From contig MPNW01000172.1 in NCBI GenBank assembly GCA_011800805.1, forward strand, positions 1 through 64,000: a DNA stretch of 64,000 nt. The letters are read 5' to 3'. Numbering within the stretch: the stretch's first letter is position 1; each line of letters opens with the position of its first letter. Below, piece after piece: positions 51,524 through 63,019 of the stretch. Source of the DNA: Hirudo medicinalis (lineage: Eukaryota > Annelida > Clitellata > Hirudinida > Hirudinidae). The notes below the pieces were generated by a model. That model did no database searches. It saw nothing but the letters and a program-made list of their open reading frames with translations, and was not told the origin of the DNA. A program made the position numbers and the translations under genes.

Positions 51524-53990
51524 ATTGTTACTATTAGGGATGTATTTGGCGTGCAGGTGTGTCGTGTTCGAAACCCACGCTGCACTGCCGCAAGCGCCCT
51601 TGGGAAGGAGCGCTATATAAATGGTTGACAAGAAGCGCCTCTGACGCTATGCATACGGCGCTATCTAAATGAAGTACATTTACATTTTTAATAAATGACA
51701 TGTGCTTTTGTGTATTACAAGTATTTCTGATAATTCAGTAGGATTTAATAATCTTTAAAATATAGTTAAAATTAGAATAAAAATTGCTTAAAAATGAAGC
51801 TGAACAAATGTTCCACTTTTAAAGGATCCAGACATGAAATAAACTCCTCATTTTCTTCTTTTGAAAAGTAGTAGTCGCGAGATAACATTATTTCAAGTAC
51901 TTTACCAAGGTTAGCCACACGTTGTAATTTTTTGAAAATTATCTCCAGACCACTGGTTATTTCCGTGACTTCTGTAAAATGATAAAAATGTTGTTAGAGA
52001 GGAAGATATACGTGGTCCTTAGATAGTCGAGATAGACATAGTGCGGAGTTTATTTATTAACTTCACATGAAGGAGGTCAAAAGTATTTGGCATACCGAGG
52101 TTAATGACAAACAAGGTTTTATCGGTTTCTATCGGTTGTGGGATCAAAGTAGCAGTTTTGACACTTCCTGTCACAGTTTCGATAAGTTTAGCATGAGCCA
52201 TGAACTCGCATCGCAATATCAATAAATGTAATCTCAATCTATGTTTTAACTTCACTTCTTAGAAAATGGAGCTGATATAGAAAATTGATCATATGTCCTT
52301 TCTTGTTTAACTTGAATATTGATCTGCAAACTATCACTGAAAGACGAAGGCAACTTGCTATTGGCTACTTCCTAACCAATTTTTTGGCCAGATAGGCTGA
52401 GGCCTATGTTAAGAAATGGATGTTAATTTAGATGTCCGTCTAGCTTACGTCTAGCTGTCTTCCGGAAACAACAGAGAAGGAGAGTCTAACTTAAGTGCGG
52501 TATAATCTTTATGTCAGTGACCTGACTTTTGAATATTTTTAAATGTTACTTTTGTTCGCGGATGTCTATATTAAGTACGTGATGAGGTTGCATGAGGTGA
52601 TGTATTCTTATGCGTGATCGAACGATTCGATGACTTTCTGCATATTGATGAATCTAATTAACTCGATGTGTATATAAGTCGATAAGCAGAGTTGGCTAGA
52701 GAGAGAGGTATAGAGAGGTCCTAGAGAGGCCAGAGAGAGGCCAGAGAGTGGTGTTAGAGAGCGTTAGAGTTAGAGAGCGTTAGAGTTAGAGTTCGATAGA
52801 GAGTCAGTGTTGTGTGCGAGTGTGTGTGTGAAAGAGCGCGAAGAGAGTCGAGAATAATAGATTGTCGAGATTTTGTCGAATAATTTGCTATTAGACTTAA
52901 GTTTCGATATTTTATTGTTGATTTCTTATTTGTCAATATATTTTAGTTTCCATTGTAGTTGTTATTTTCGATCGATTTCGATTTAATAAGATAGGAACCC
53001 GATCAGAGAATTCTAGAACCTGACACTTTATTTTTGCAACTTTTAAGCTGCAACAATTGCGAGAGAAAAAAACAAGCAAGTCATCAAAAAGCGCTAACCA
53101 TTATCGATTTTCAATATCTCTTTATACAACGCAAAGTTTTTGAGCTCTTCCGTAGCGTATGCACTCCATGATAATTCTAATATTTAAGGATGGTACTCAA
53201 TGGTATTTTCAGACAGAATTTATTTAGAAAATATAATTTACCTGATATGCTGGATGATAAATTGTCATGTACCTCCTTGAATAATTCTGGCAAAGACTAG
53301 TGGAGTAAATTAACAACATCCTTAGTGGTGGTGAAACTGAATCAATGCCTAGATTTTCAGTTGTCTGTTTAAGAATAGCTCTTACTTCAATTGTTTCTTT
53401 TAGGTAATCTCTAACAAGTGCAATGCTGGACTTAACTACTTGCGGCAAACCGCGCTCATTCATTTGTTTGTTGAGTGGAGTATCATAAACGATTTTGTCA
53501 ACCCAGAAGTTGGCCATAAAAGCATATGTCAGTCCAGCTCTAAAAGAAAATAATAATATGTGAACATTTAGGTTAATTTAATCTGCAATTGAAGCACGTA
53601 CGAAATAAATATGGTACTTGAAATTGCCGAAATGCTGGGAAACCATTTGTTGCAAAGCGTTCGTCTCTTGTGTCTGTAAACATCGTCGTGCTTTCGACAG
53701 CATCTACAGCAACAGAAGATGAGACCACAAACTGGCATCGACACTGCAAGCACTACTCCTATTGCGAGACAAAGAACTACTCCTGAATAGTGACTGATCC
53801 ACTGCACAAAAATGTAGTTTGTCGGGCTCACATTAAACGTCTAGAAAAGACACATTCTTACAAATTCCAGTTGCGTGGCCTTAACACTGTGAGATCCATC
53901 TACAATGTCAAGGTATCCACAAAAAATTGATCATTCAAGCATGCTTCAATAATAATAATAATGATAATCGATGATGACGATGACGATGCT

Positions 53991-54022
<32 letters not shown>

Positions 54023-56226
54023 CGACGGCGATAACGATGGCGATGACGATGACAATGACAATAACAATAATAATAATAATATATTTATAATAATAACTAT
54101 ATATATACTGATGGAACAATAATGGCAAACAGACCAGACATAATAATTCATGATAAAGAAGAACATTTGCATTTAACCATGGATATAACAATCCTAGATG
54201 ACTTAAATATAATTCAAAAAGAGGCAGAGAAGGTGAATAAGTACAGAGATTTGCAAATAAAGGTGCAAAGAATGTGGAGTGCCAAGACATACTTTACACC
54301 TGTAGTGATTGGAGCTCTGAGGACAATGAGCAAAAGACTCACAAGAAACTTAGAAGAGATACCAGAAAGGCCATCAGCACATCAGTGCCAGAAGGTGGCA
54401 CTTACTCAGAACTACCGCAATCCTAAGGAAAATACTAGTTTGAATCACTTTGGAAACTGGCAGGGACCTGGATTCAACCAACACCAGTTCTAGAAACTGT
54501 GACTCTGACTGCGAAATGATAATACTAATATAATTAATAATAATAGTAATAATAATAATATCAGTTAATTTTTAAGGTATGTGCCCGAAGTGTAATGTGT
54601 AAGAAGCCCCTTGTGATTTTGCTGTCCTGGCTTCATGTTGGCGTCACCTCTTGGTGAGTCTTCAGGTGACGTTTGAAGAGCTCTAGAGATGGTTGAGCTC
54701 TTACGAGTGGAGGTAGTGAGTTCCAGACAGCAGGGGAGGCATTTGAGAAGCTTCTGTTGATGAGGGATGACTGGTTGGCGTAATTGAATGATGGAGGATG
54801 AACGCAGACGTAGGTGCGTGGCGGCGGAGAATGAGATGGTGGAAATAAAGGTGGATTGGATGTTGCGAGAGTTCGATATGTCATGAAGGAGATTTTGAAT
54901 TGGATGCGATTATGGATCGGCAATCAGTGCAATTGCTTCAAGCAGTCAGTGATGTTAAGGGTGGAGAACAAGTTTGGCAAGTTTTTTGCTGGAGAGGATA
55001 GAGAAGATACTTGAGTCATCTGCATATTGATGGAAAGATACTTGGAAATCATGAAGATTTGGACAAAGGTGAAACGTATGTTGCGAAAAGCAAAGGTCGA
55101 AGGACAGAGCCCTGAGGAAAGGCAACAAGAAGTTCAACTGGAGTGGAGGAGTGGTCGCCAAGCTTAACATGTGGGTTCTATTGGAAAGGTAAGATTGTAG
55201 CCAAGAGAGTGCAAAGCCATCGATTCCAAAGTCGGACATAAGTCTCTCCATCAGTATCTGGTGGTTAATAGTGGCAATGGCCATAAACGTCATTGTCACA
55301 AATGATTTGTCTATATTCATGTCTATTCACTAGCACAGCAAAACTAATTATGTAATATTATGGAATGTCATTAATTAGCATATCGCCGAAATTTATCATC
55401 TAAAATGCATCATGTCTAGTACTATAAAAGGCACTCCAACCTTTTGAAACTTTAGAAATATTAAAATATTTCATAACTGCATCTATTATTTGAGGAAATA
55501 TAAGATAGCTAAATTTATTTTTGACATTTTATAAGTGAGCGTGATCTCCTTTACAATCATCGGCGTACCAAAGCTCGAAGATTTCACAAACATGCAATTA
55601 CGCATCTGCTAGCCACTGAGGCGCTACAGCTAGGCAGCCTTACGAGAATATGATTCAAGTTGAGTTATTAACTAGACGATATGCGTTTGTCGACAAGAAT
55701 AATGGTTTCGCACTTCTCTCTTATTTTTGGGTCACCAAAATGTAATGTAGATTGACCTTAAAATAGTATCTAGAGTAAAAGCAAACAAGAATGTTGTAAA
55801 TTTCACGATTACCACATCAAGTTTTTTTGGATGACTTTTGATACACACAGTTTTTAAACCCTCACTAAAAAAAATATGTTGGAAATACCCGACTTTCCTG
55901 CTGCTTCCTCAAAATCGTTACGAATAGTCAACCCCTCCTTCTAAGAGATGTCATTCGCGGATGACCGCAAATAAAAATTTTAACAGCAAATTTTGCTGTG
56001 TTGATCAATAAAAGATCAAAAGAAATTGAAGCATGAACTCACCTATCTTTAAATCCAATTTTTCAATGAAGGATTTTCTTGAGATAGGGTGAATCAGCTC
56101 AATAAAGCCCTCTACCATTCCACTCATAGTGCTTACATTCCAAACCATCTTAAGGGAGTTTGTAATATAATAGAAAACAGTTACTTTGACAATTGAACTG
56201 ATTGCAGGAACCGTAATGCGGCGCAA
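47502..56226 (-). CDS. prominin-like: Prominin-like pentaspan membrane glycoprotein
   Basis: Prominins sit in plasma-membrane protrusions and bind cholesterol. Recognised exons, 5' to 3' (approximate): 56226-56043 (start uncertain), 53899-53862, 53801-53606, about 53540-53235, about 53185-53095, possibly 52230-52100, about 51974-51810, 51401-51339 (truncated by an N), about 51013-50946, 50900-50832, 50764-50605, 50364-50302, 50190-50065, 49868-49737, 49315-49232, 49170-49050, then small exons around 48960-48830, 48490-48415, 48183-48106, 47900-47770, and 47655-47502. The N-terminus has GMVEGFIELIHPISRKSF. TM1 (GVVLCLAIGVVLAVSMPVCG) leads into the Cys-rich loop IFCCCRCCRKH. TM3 and TM4 are at 50190-50065 and 49868-49790. 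SDCRQNKGIIEAIKKKSF matches the prominin SDCKxNxG motif. TM5 (FSLGWCMVSLLPLAIISC) and a short cytoplasmic tail end the protein. Introns hold many transposons. Confidence 0.85.
49535..49571 (+). repeat. (AAT)n microsatellite in a prominin intron
   Basis: About twelve ATA/AAT units. Noncoding. Confidence 0.9.
50404..50572. mobile_element. 169-bp hAT MITE with 8-bp TSD
   Basis: Termini CAGGGCCGCCGA...TCGGCGGCCCAG are 12-bp inverted repeats with one mismatch. Perfect 8-bp duplications CTTTGAAC flank it (50396-50403 and 50573-50580). It lies in a prominin intron (50365-50604) that would be 63 nt without it. GC content is far above the surroundings. No coding capacity. Confidence 0.9.
51211..51337 (+). 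repeat. Dispersed repeat B, copy 3 (left arm of a hairpin)
   Basis: Best-preserved copy: GTACTTCATTTATATAGCGC, CATATGCATAGCGTCAGAGG, AACCATTTATATAGCGCTCC, GGGCGCTTGCGGCAGTGCAG and GGGTTTCGAACACGACACAT. It ends one base before the only N of the window. A near-identical inverted copy follows at 51555-51681. The GTTTCGAAC block loosely resembles a Pol III B-box and TAGCGTCAGAGG an A-box, so a SINE origin is possible. Confidence 0.85.
51338..51338. other. Single ambiguous base, probable collapsed assembly gap
   Basis: The only N in the window. On one side is repeat B; on the other (51339-51401, minus) is a stop-free prominin exon with a TTTCAG acceptor that reads PKLEKIRANKDATKIIREAK and stops abruptly at the N without a donor. 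This suggests missing sequence rather than a plain base ambiguity. Confidence 0.6.
51428..51530 (+). repeat. (TTG)n microsatellite
   Basis: About 31 perfect GTT units between the two inverted repeat-B arms. It gives long poly-Cys, poly-Leu and poly-Asn reading frames that are not genes. Confidence 0.95.
51555..51681 (-). repeat. Dispersed repeat B, copy 4 (right arm of a hairpin)
   Basis: Reverse complement of 51211-51337 with only a few differences (for example GCATACGGCG against GCATATGGCG). With copy 3 it forms arms of about 127 bp around a 217-bp loop. Confidence 0.85.
52407..53025 (+). mobile_element. Candidate solo LTR in a prominin intron
   Basis: The segment starts TGTTAAGAAATGG and ends AGAACCTGACA (TGT...ACA). 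It has an internal TATATAAG (about 52672) and a GAGAGAGG/GTTAGA-rich simple stretch (52695-52800). Its composition differs from the flanking prominin intron. I could not find a matching 5-bp duplication at these ends, so the boundaries are uncertain. A different kind of repeat is possible. Confidence 0.35.
53947..54092 (+). repeat. Compound triplet-repeat tract
   Basis: Runs of AAT, GAT, GAC, GCT, GAT, GGC/GAC, GAT, GAC/AAT and AAT units follow each other without leaving the three-base register, opening and closing on AAT. Intronic and noncoding, although translation gives long Ser/Ile/Val runs. Confidence 0.85.
54120..54495 (+). pseudogene. Non-LTR retroelement ORF C-terminal fragment
   Basis: A 123-codon frame contains ANRPDIIIHDKEEHLHLTMD, EAEKVNKYRDLQIKVQRMW and TPVVIGALRTMSKR. 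This is the conserved C-terminal domain (RPDIxxxDxxxxxxLxID...PVVIGALG) that follows the reverse transcriptase in many animal retroelements. It is flanked on both sides by AAT triplet repeats, suggesting insertion into, or priming on, a microsatellite. Confidence 0.7.
54630..55330 (-). pseudogene. CR1/L2-like reverse transcriptase remnant
   Basis: Minus-strand frames read INHQILMERLMSDFGIDGFA, LSWLQSYLSNRT and, later, FHQYADDSSIFS (fingers/palm, with YADD catalytic Asp pair), then after a deletion IQFKISFMTYRTLATSNPP and NASPAVWNSLPPLVRAQPSL (the typical C-terminal end of CR1/L2-type ORF2). The pieces are collinear but the thumb region is missing and the frame is broken, so the copy is inactive. 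Confidence 0.8.
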
Positions 56227-56899
56227 TATTATTGGTCCGCAAATCTGGAACAGATACCCCTTTCAATAACTAACCATCCCGGTTTTACACAACCTTAAAA
56301 ACTTTCCTCTTCAAGGGAAGCTACCTTCAGTCTTGAAATTCCATTGAACATAGATTACCACCATCAAATTCAGATTCGTTAAGAGGAAAGAAAATGACAA
56401 AATTATATTAACGTCCGTTTTGTTAACGGTTTCGTATAATAAAGAGTTCCTTATATACTATTGCGCAAGCAACTTCCGATTCAGTTGCTACAGTTGCTAC
56501 TCAATGCCACACATTGTCATCGGCTAGGTTCGCGAATCTATCAATACGTAGTTGAGAACTAATATCTGAAAACTAAAAAGAAATGGGAGCTTAAAGAAAT
56601 GAAAAAGTAATTGACTATCTTTAATAAAATTCTATGTTAAAGTCTGGCAAATTTAAGAGATCAAACTCAACAAAGATTCGTATAGATTTATCAGTTTATT
56701 CACTAAACAAGTTTTTCTTATCATTTGTTTAAATTTTATTAATTTTTTTAAAAAATATATTACAAACTGAAAGAAAATTTATATTAACGCGGTCGACTAA
56801 TAAAATCATTTTGGTTCTTTGTTGATATTTTCAAATGATTGCAGTTGAGCGGTAGTAGGGCGACGTTGCTGTGGGCTTGTTTGTATTAAAACACTTGAC

Positions 56900-57870
56900 A
56901 TGTCCTGGAGAGGAAAATATAGAGGAAAGGGAAAAGGAACAGTCGTTTATTCTAATTCCAGATCTAAAGCAGAAAATGCATCAGCTATTCAACCGCTTCC
57001 TCTTTACCCGGTAGGACACATTATAGCCTGCCATCAAAAAAGCACAATACATCTTTGACTCTATCATAAAAATCATACATAAGACATTGTGTTTTGTTTA
57101 CTTCTAAGTTATTTAATCTTATCCATGTTGACAAATACAAATACATTTTTGATTTTTCAGCCTCTAACTATTAATCCACTGCCTTTGCAAGATGACCCAG
57201 AAATGGATTATCTGCTTAAATTAAAAAGGGATTATAGAAAAGTATTGCAGGAGTCAGAGTATTATTTTAAAAATTATGAAGTTAAAAGAGACATTGAAAG
57301 ATATTCTGACAAATATAATGCTGCTAATGTTTATGATTGGTGTCCTGGTCAGTTCTTAAGAATTACAATGTGAAAATTGGGTTGCTCATCACAATTTTAA
57401 TTTGATTCAGATTTTACGGAGTTGCCAAACGAACTTAAGCTTGGAAATGGGAAAAAATCTAAATCCAAATTGAAAAAACCTAAAACCGAAGGAAGCTATC
57501 TAATTAAAAATGTGCTTGCTGTAAGTAAAATGAATTTTCATTTAATTAATTTAGGTGATCACCTTATTTCATACTACAGAAATTGGAAGCCAATGAAGAT
57601 AAGGAAATTGATCCAGAAGAAGAACTGGAAGAAAAGAAGGTAAAGGCTGATGGGAATGAAGATGATGAAGAGGAAGAGGACGAAGAAGATGATGATCAAA
57701 ATAATGAAGATTTTGATGCGGTATTGAGTTTCATCACATTTATAATGATTCTTAATGACATTAATGCTTAAGATTTTATTTTACAGGAAAATGATTATGT
57801 TAACAATTACTTTGACAATGGTGAAGGTTATGAAGATGCTTCTGACACCAATGATAATGCTCTTTATTGA
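56900..57870 (+). CDS. POLR3G-like: RNA polymerase III subunit RPC7 (POLR3G/GL-like)
   Basis: Component of the RPC3-RPC6-RPC7 subcomplex needed for Pol III promoter-directed initiation. Five exons: 56900-57010, 57161-57347, 57411-57520, 57580-57720, 57787-57870; 210 aa (human paralogues 218-223). The N-terminus is Gly/Arg-rich (MSWRGKYRGKGKG), as usual. The conserved core includes DDPEMDYLLKLKRDYRKV and KRDIERYSDKYNA, followed by FTELPNELK. A Lys-rich linker (KSKSKLKKPK) leads to a long Asp/Glu tail ending DYVNNYFDNGEGYEDASD, the typical RPC7 C-terminus. Introns 2-4 are 63, 59 and 66 nt. The start ATG opens the conserved MSWRG. Head to head with prominin (about 670 bp between starts) and 640 bp upstream of TMED. 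Confidence 0.92.
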
Positions 57871-58513
57871 GTAGCATGATGGCTTGAATGTATGTACATA
57901 GTTTGTGGTGTTAGCAATGTAAAGTATAACTGATATGAATTTTACTTACTCACTGTTGCTGGACTTTGTTGGGATAATTAAGAATAATGAGTACTGAAAG
58001 TAATAATAAAATAGTATTTGAATGGCTTTGTTTTTACATGTTGTTGCATTATGTCAGGCTAATTGAGATTTTGTTTCTTGTTGACTTCAGCATTTTTTCT
58101 AATTTGTTTTATGTGGCCAACCCCTGATCAAAATCATAAAAGGATGGTTTTTTTTTTATAAGTTAATAAACAATTAATTGTTTTAGGGTATAAAGAGATT
58201 TGCCCGTTATATATTACATTATGGTGGGAACTATCAACTTGAAGATGAAGAAAGCAAGTTAATTGCTAGCGTAGTTGCAATTTTTTTGCGAACTAAGCGC
58301 AGCAAAATAAAATGTTCTTAAAATAGGGCTGTGTCGTTTCCATACGTACTTGACGATTCTATTAGAGGTTGTGGAAATTGTGCTAATGTGAAGCTGAATG
58401 CTGCTGCCAGGAAGTTTTCTAGGGCAGCATCTAAGCGAACTTCAATCTAAGCTTCAGTAGCAAGCGGACATTTCTGTTACGTCCAGATATCTTTCGTTGG
58501 CTGTCGAAAACAC
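57871..58513. other. Spacer between RPC7 and TMED
   Basis: RPC7 3' flank (AATAATAAAATAG near 58001-58013) and TMED 5' flank. No coding exon recognised. Confidence 0.5.
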
Positions 58514-59608
58514 ATGTCAGGAGGCTGGAAGCGGATGTTTCTTGTGGCGCTTCTAGTCTTAGAAGTTTCATTTGAGTTAATATTGGCTGATAAAGTTACT
58601 TTACTAATTGATGCAGGGTCGACGGAATGTTTATTTTATGACATCAATTATGGGACAAGTTACGAGATTGAATATCAAGTATGAGTTTTTATTGATGTGC
58701 ACTCTTTCATTGTGTGCTCGTCTTCCCGGGCGGTAGCTAACAAATATTAACGTACCTTAGTTAATTGTTTTGAATTTGTTGAATACAAGTTTATGTACAT
58801 CTGGGTTCAGCTGTTCCAAAGCGTTATAAATTTTATGCTCAATAAGCACTTCTTATGAACTAATAATATTTAATAATTTAATATTAATCAAACTCAGGGA
58901 TCATACCTGATATTAGATGAACCAGGTATAATTAGTTTAAATCTAATGATGCATGATCTCATTTTAACCTTTTATGCACAATCAGATGAAATTGTAGGTC
59001 ATTCGGGGAGGCAACTTTGACATATCATTCACAATATTGGATCCCACTGGCCGAATTTTATTGGCAGATATGAGAAGATCTAAGAAGATGCATAGGTTAT
59101 TTAATTTATAGTCATGCAAAAGATATAATTTATTAATTTTTTTTCTTTTTAAAGGCTCACTTCCTCAACTTCAGGGCCACATCAGTTTTGCCTAGACAAT
59201 TCCTTTACCAGATTCAGCAATAAAGTTGTGTATTTTGATGTCTTGGTCACTGATCCATTGGCTGAGACTACTGAACAGCCAGATGTCACTGAAATCCCTG
59301 GGAAAGAGATCCTAAATATCATAAAAGTTTGGTACTTATTTGACTTCCTACCCTGACTTGTTTGTGTTGATAACAGTTTTGAATTTCAGCTGCCTCTTGA
59401 GAAGATCCGAGCAAACCTTTACAAGTCAATTCACTATCAAAGCCTATTCACTGCACTAGAGATTCGTGACAGATCCGTACTTGAGAGCAATTTTGAAAGT
59501 ATTAATTTTTGGTCTGCTATCCACCTTTGTGCAATGATAGCAGCTGCAGCAATAAATTTGATTGTGATAAGAAGGTTATTTGGCAGCTGTGCAAAATTGA
59601 GGGTTTAG
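58514..59608 (+). CDS. TMED-like: p24/TMED family cargo receptor (TMED1/5-like)
   Basis: Type I membrane protein of COPI/COPII vesicles in the early secretory pathway. Four exons: 58514-58678, 58998-59095, 59155-59326, 59390-59608; 217 aa, the usual p24 length. A signal peptide (MFLVALLVLEVSFELILA) precedes the GOLD domain: DAGSTECLFYD holds the first conserved Cys and HQFCLDNSFTRFSNKVVYFD the second. A heptad-type helix (EKIRANLYKSIHYQSLFTAL; RDRSVLESNFESINFW) leads to a single membrane span (AMIAAAAINLIVIRRLF). The cytosolic tail is RRLFGSCAKLRV: it has the aromatic F but no classic dilysine KKxx ending. The SNFESINFWS pattern favours the gamma (TMED1/5) group. Confidence 0.9.
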
Positions 59609-60423
59609 CCTTCCATATTTTCTTTAATGTGATCAAGATCAATATTTTCTCCACAGAAATATTGTGATCATTTTTATATGTGTTCGCCCAACTTTTTAGT
59701 TGCAAACGATTTCAAAAATCTTTTTAGATCCTATAAAAAATTTGATTCCCACAATAAACTACAGTCTAACCAATCATTTAAATGCTACAACATACCAGAA
59801 GGTAATTCAAAGAGACATCTCCAACCTAGGAGACAAATACCAAACACATGATTATTCACTCATTAATCTATTCTATTGACTCAAGTCTACATGGAAATAT
59901 TTCAGTGCTTTTCAGAGACCAGCTGATTGATAATGACACAACAAAGGATGACAAAAAATCATTTATTTTAAAAACAAGCGGCTATAAACAAGAGATCAAA
60001 ACATTGTAACAACCTGAAAGCAAAATCAATTATTCAAAATTTTGGATCAGAAATTGAAAAGTGATCCAAATTGGTTTATGCACAAACGTTATTTTGTAAT
60101 AGGAGGAGAAGCTAAAATAGGTCATCCTAAAGATCTCAGAATTTTGACCATAAGTCATCAGTTGAGTATGCATAATTACCACAAAAACATGAGTTCATTA
60201 GCTTTGATGAAAACACCAAAAAGCACCCAAAACAAATGACAAGACATCTACATGCACATAAAGCTTTCTGGTGTGAATGACTTGCACAAATTTTGATTGA
60301 AGCAATGATTTGTTGGCATATATAATTATAAAAAAGGATCGTAACAAAAACCTGTGCTTCTAATAACAGCTAGGAGGTTCAGACACATGTAAATGGAAAT
60401 ATTGAGTGATCAGTGGATTTTGT
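59609..60423. other. Convergent 3' flanks of TMED (+) and NXN (-)
   Basis: A+T-rich DNA with no recognisable exon. A 65-codon + frame (60042-60239) lacks any family resemblance. Confidence 0.5.
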
Positions 60424-63019
60424 TCAGCTGTGAGCATCATTCGTGCAAGATTCAATGCCACCATGCAGACAAAATTCTTTGAACTGATTAATCAGGTGGC
60501 AAATAGTTTCTTTATCAATTTTGTTTTCTTGACCAGCAAATACTTTCTGCTGTGACATGTCTATGACTGCAACCAAAGGATCTCTGCCATCAATTTGTGC
60601 AAAGGACCTTATGGAATCTGCAACTTCATCGCTCTATGAAATCACACAAAGAGAATGTGAAAGCTTGAAAGTCTCAGAAAAGGTAATTATCAAAAAGTGA
60701 ATTCTCACCTGGTTGCCTTCATAAAAGAACTTCATTTGTGGGAGCTCATCAGCATATTTACAACTCAGCTTCTGCTCTTTTGAATATTCCTCAGCAGGGT
60801 TTGTCAGCAGCTCCAAGGCTTGGTCAATGAGAGATGCTTTTCCATCTTGCAATGTGATGATTAATTGAGACTTATTCAAAAAAGCATTAAAAATTCTAAC
60901 CTGTGAAGAGAACCAAACAGGGAGAATCCTGAAGATCATTGATGTTGGTGTCATTTAACTCTTCTATGAGGTCAGGCTTCCAAGGAAAGTTCTTAAATTG
61001 ATAACAAGCAATCAATTAAGCATAATTACATTTATCTAAGCTCCAAGCTTATCAATTGTCAAAAATAAAGAATTTGATATATGCAAACAATGCAGCATAA
61101 ATGGATAAAGCTATTACCAAATTATCATATTAAATTTTTAATGTTTAATACAAATTATGAATTTTTTTAAATTGTTGAAAGAGATTTAGTGACTTCAATA
61201 ACAACTAAATAGAATGACTATGAATGTTACATGCTTTCTAAAATATGAATGAATTAGTGGGATTAGCTTCATTTTCAGCCAAAATTTAAGTTAAACTAAA
61301 TTAAAAAAATAAGTGCCAGCACCTTGGCCTCTAAATCATTGAAAACTGAACTCCTTGCATTGTGACATATCACTTCATTGTCCTCGCTCAACATCACCAA
61401 TGTTGGGATGCCTGAAATCAGATAAAATGGGTCAACATAACCCACAAAAATATAATTAAAAAACCCTCCATCTGAACACTAACCCTCAACCTGAAACTGT
61501 TTGGTCAATAACTTTATTCTTGGATCTTGGAAGGGCAAGACAAGCCATGGCATCGTTTGAGAATACTCCTGGAAAAACTCCTGAGATCTATCGAAACTGG
61601 CAAAAATAACCTCAAATTTCATCTTGTCAGACTTCTTGACTTTGTTATAGACATCAATCAATTGTGGAGTGAACATTCGACAGGGAGGACACTAAAATAT
61701 ATCAAACTGAGAAGGTTGTAGAAAACTTATGCATTTAAAACATTTCATTACATGTTTCTTATTCAAATCTTACAATAAAAAACTGGCTATTAATTCCCTG
61801 CAGGTACTTTCCCAGAATACTGAGGCACTTAATGACATCTAAATACTGATTGAGAATTATTATTTGAAGTAATAAATATTTGAAGAAATATTCTTAGGAA
61901 CTTTAATTATGCTTAAATATGCTGGGCATTAATTCTGTTGGTGACCTTCTTTTTAAATGCAAATTGATTAATTCATTAATAAAGAATTTGTTATTTAATG
62001 GACAATGGAATGTGCACAAAATTAAAATTTATGTGCTTCTGATAGTATGCCTTGGAGCTATATAAATGAGATAAAAATATAATTTTCAAGAACAATTAGT
62101 GAAAATATTATTTAGAAAATTACAGACATGTTTCAGCACATTTCATGGAAAAATCTATGCAGATTTATAGGCATTTTAGTTTATTTAAACCTTCATGATA
62201 TCAATGTCACATTGATAAGCAGTCAGATATTGATGACATACCCAGTGAGCTGAAAAATATATTCCTTTAATGCTGTTAGCTAGCACATCTGAGCAATCCA
62301 ACAGTTCTCCATTTTTTATAAATTTCTGTCTAAAACATTCTTCTAAGGTTGGTTCTCTCCACGGAAAATTATCTCCATTGAGGTCCTGTGAAATGTGGTC
62401 CCGGCCATGTGTTGTTATTAACTCAGAGTTACATCCATCCACCAAAACCAGACATGGTATTTCTTTGACACAGAACTTCCTTGACAGTTTTTTCTGTTTT
62501 CAAGTGCACAACTCAAAGTTCATGTTTATTCATTTTTATACTTTATTATTCACAAACACCAAATGCCTAATTACCCCACATTTACATTTTATAACTGGCT
62601 ATTCAAGCAATATTACTGAAGTAAAGTAAGAAAAAATAAAAACTTGTTTAAACAATCATATTTGTAGCATAATAACGTTGTAATCTAACCCTCAACTTGT
62701 GGTTCTTAAAAGAAATCGCCGACCATGGAGTATTCTTTATACTCTCCTCAAAGCCATTCGAATCTACATCGGAACTAACTGATATAACTTCAAAATGATG
62801 AACGCCATTTAGAGGCTTGCCTTTATTCAATCTATTTTGCAGTCGTTCGTAAAATAAAATTAGAAGTTCAGTGAAGGCGACGCAGGGTTCACACCATGAG
62901 GCTGAAAAATAAAATCCAATGACGGTTCCACTATTCTTTAATCCTTCATAAATCTTTGAAACATCGAATTTATCGTTTGATGTCAAATTATTTCCAATAA
63001 GTTCCGATATGCTGCACAT
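60424..63019 (-). CDS. NXN-like: Nucleoredoxin-like, tandem thioredoxin-fold oxidoreductase
   Basis: Cytosolic/nuclear thiol-disulphide oxidoreductase; vertebrate NXN binds Dishevelled. Seven exons, 5' to 3': 63019-62690, 62493-62242, 61691-61484, 61411-61323, 60991-60901, 60845-60709, 60633-60424; 438 aa (human NXN 435). The first thioredoxin fold has GFYFSASWCEPCVAFTELL, with CEPC in place of the usual CPPC. The second has GIYFSAHW-CPPCRMFTPQL; the intron falls between W and the first Cys. Family landmarks follow: FEVIFASFDRSQEFFQEY, MPWLVLPFQD, GIPTLVMLSED, NFPWKPDLIEELND, PCLVLFTDG, then a C-terminal thioredoxin-like domain (DPLVAVIDMSQQKVFAGQ). The start ATG (MCSISELIGNN) fits the family N-terminus. 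Confidence 0.92.

Noticed and set aside
51410..51631. Long poly-Cys, poly-Leu and poly-Asn open frames
   Set aside because: They are translations of the (TTG)n microsatellite in different frames, with no start context or family support.
53841..53861. A 21-nt intron in prominin (GTAAGA...TTCTAG)
   Set aside because: Too short for animal splicing. Using the later acceptor TTTTGTGCAG at 53802 gives a 60-nt intron, in frame, matching the common intron size.
53900..54290. Ser/Ile/Val-rich open frames on the minus strand
   Set aside because: Produced by the triplet-repeat tract; low complexity only.
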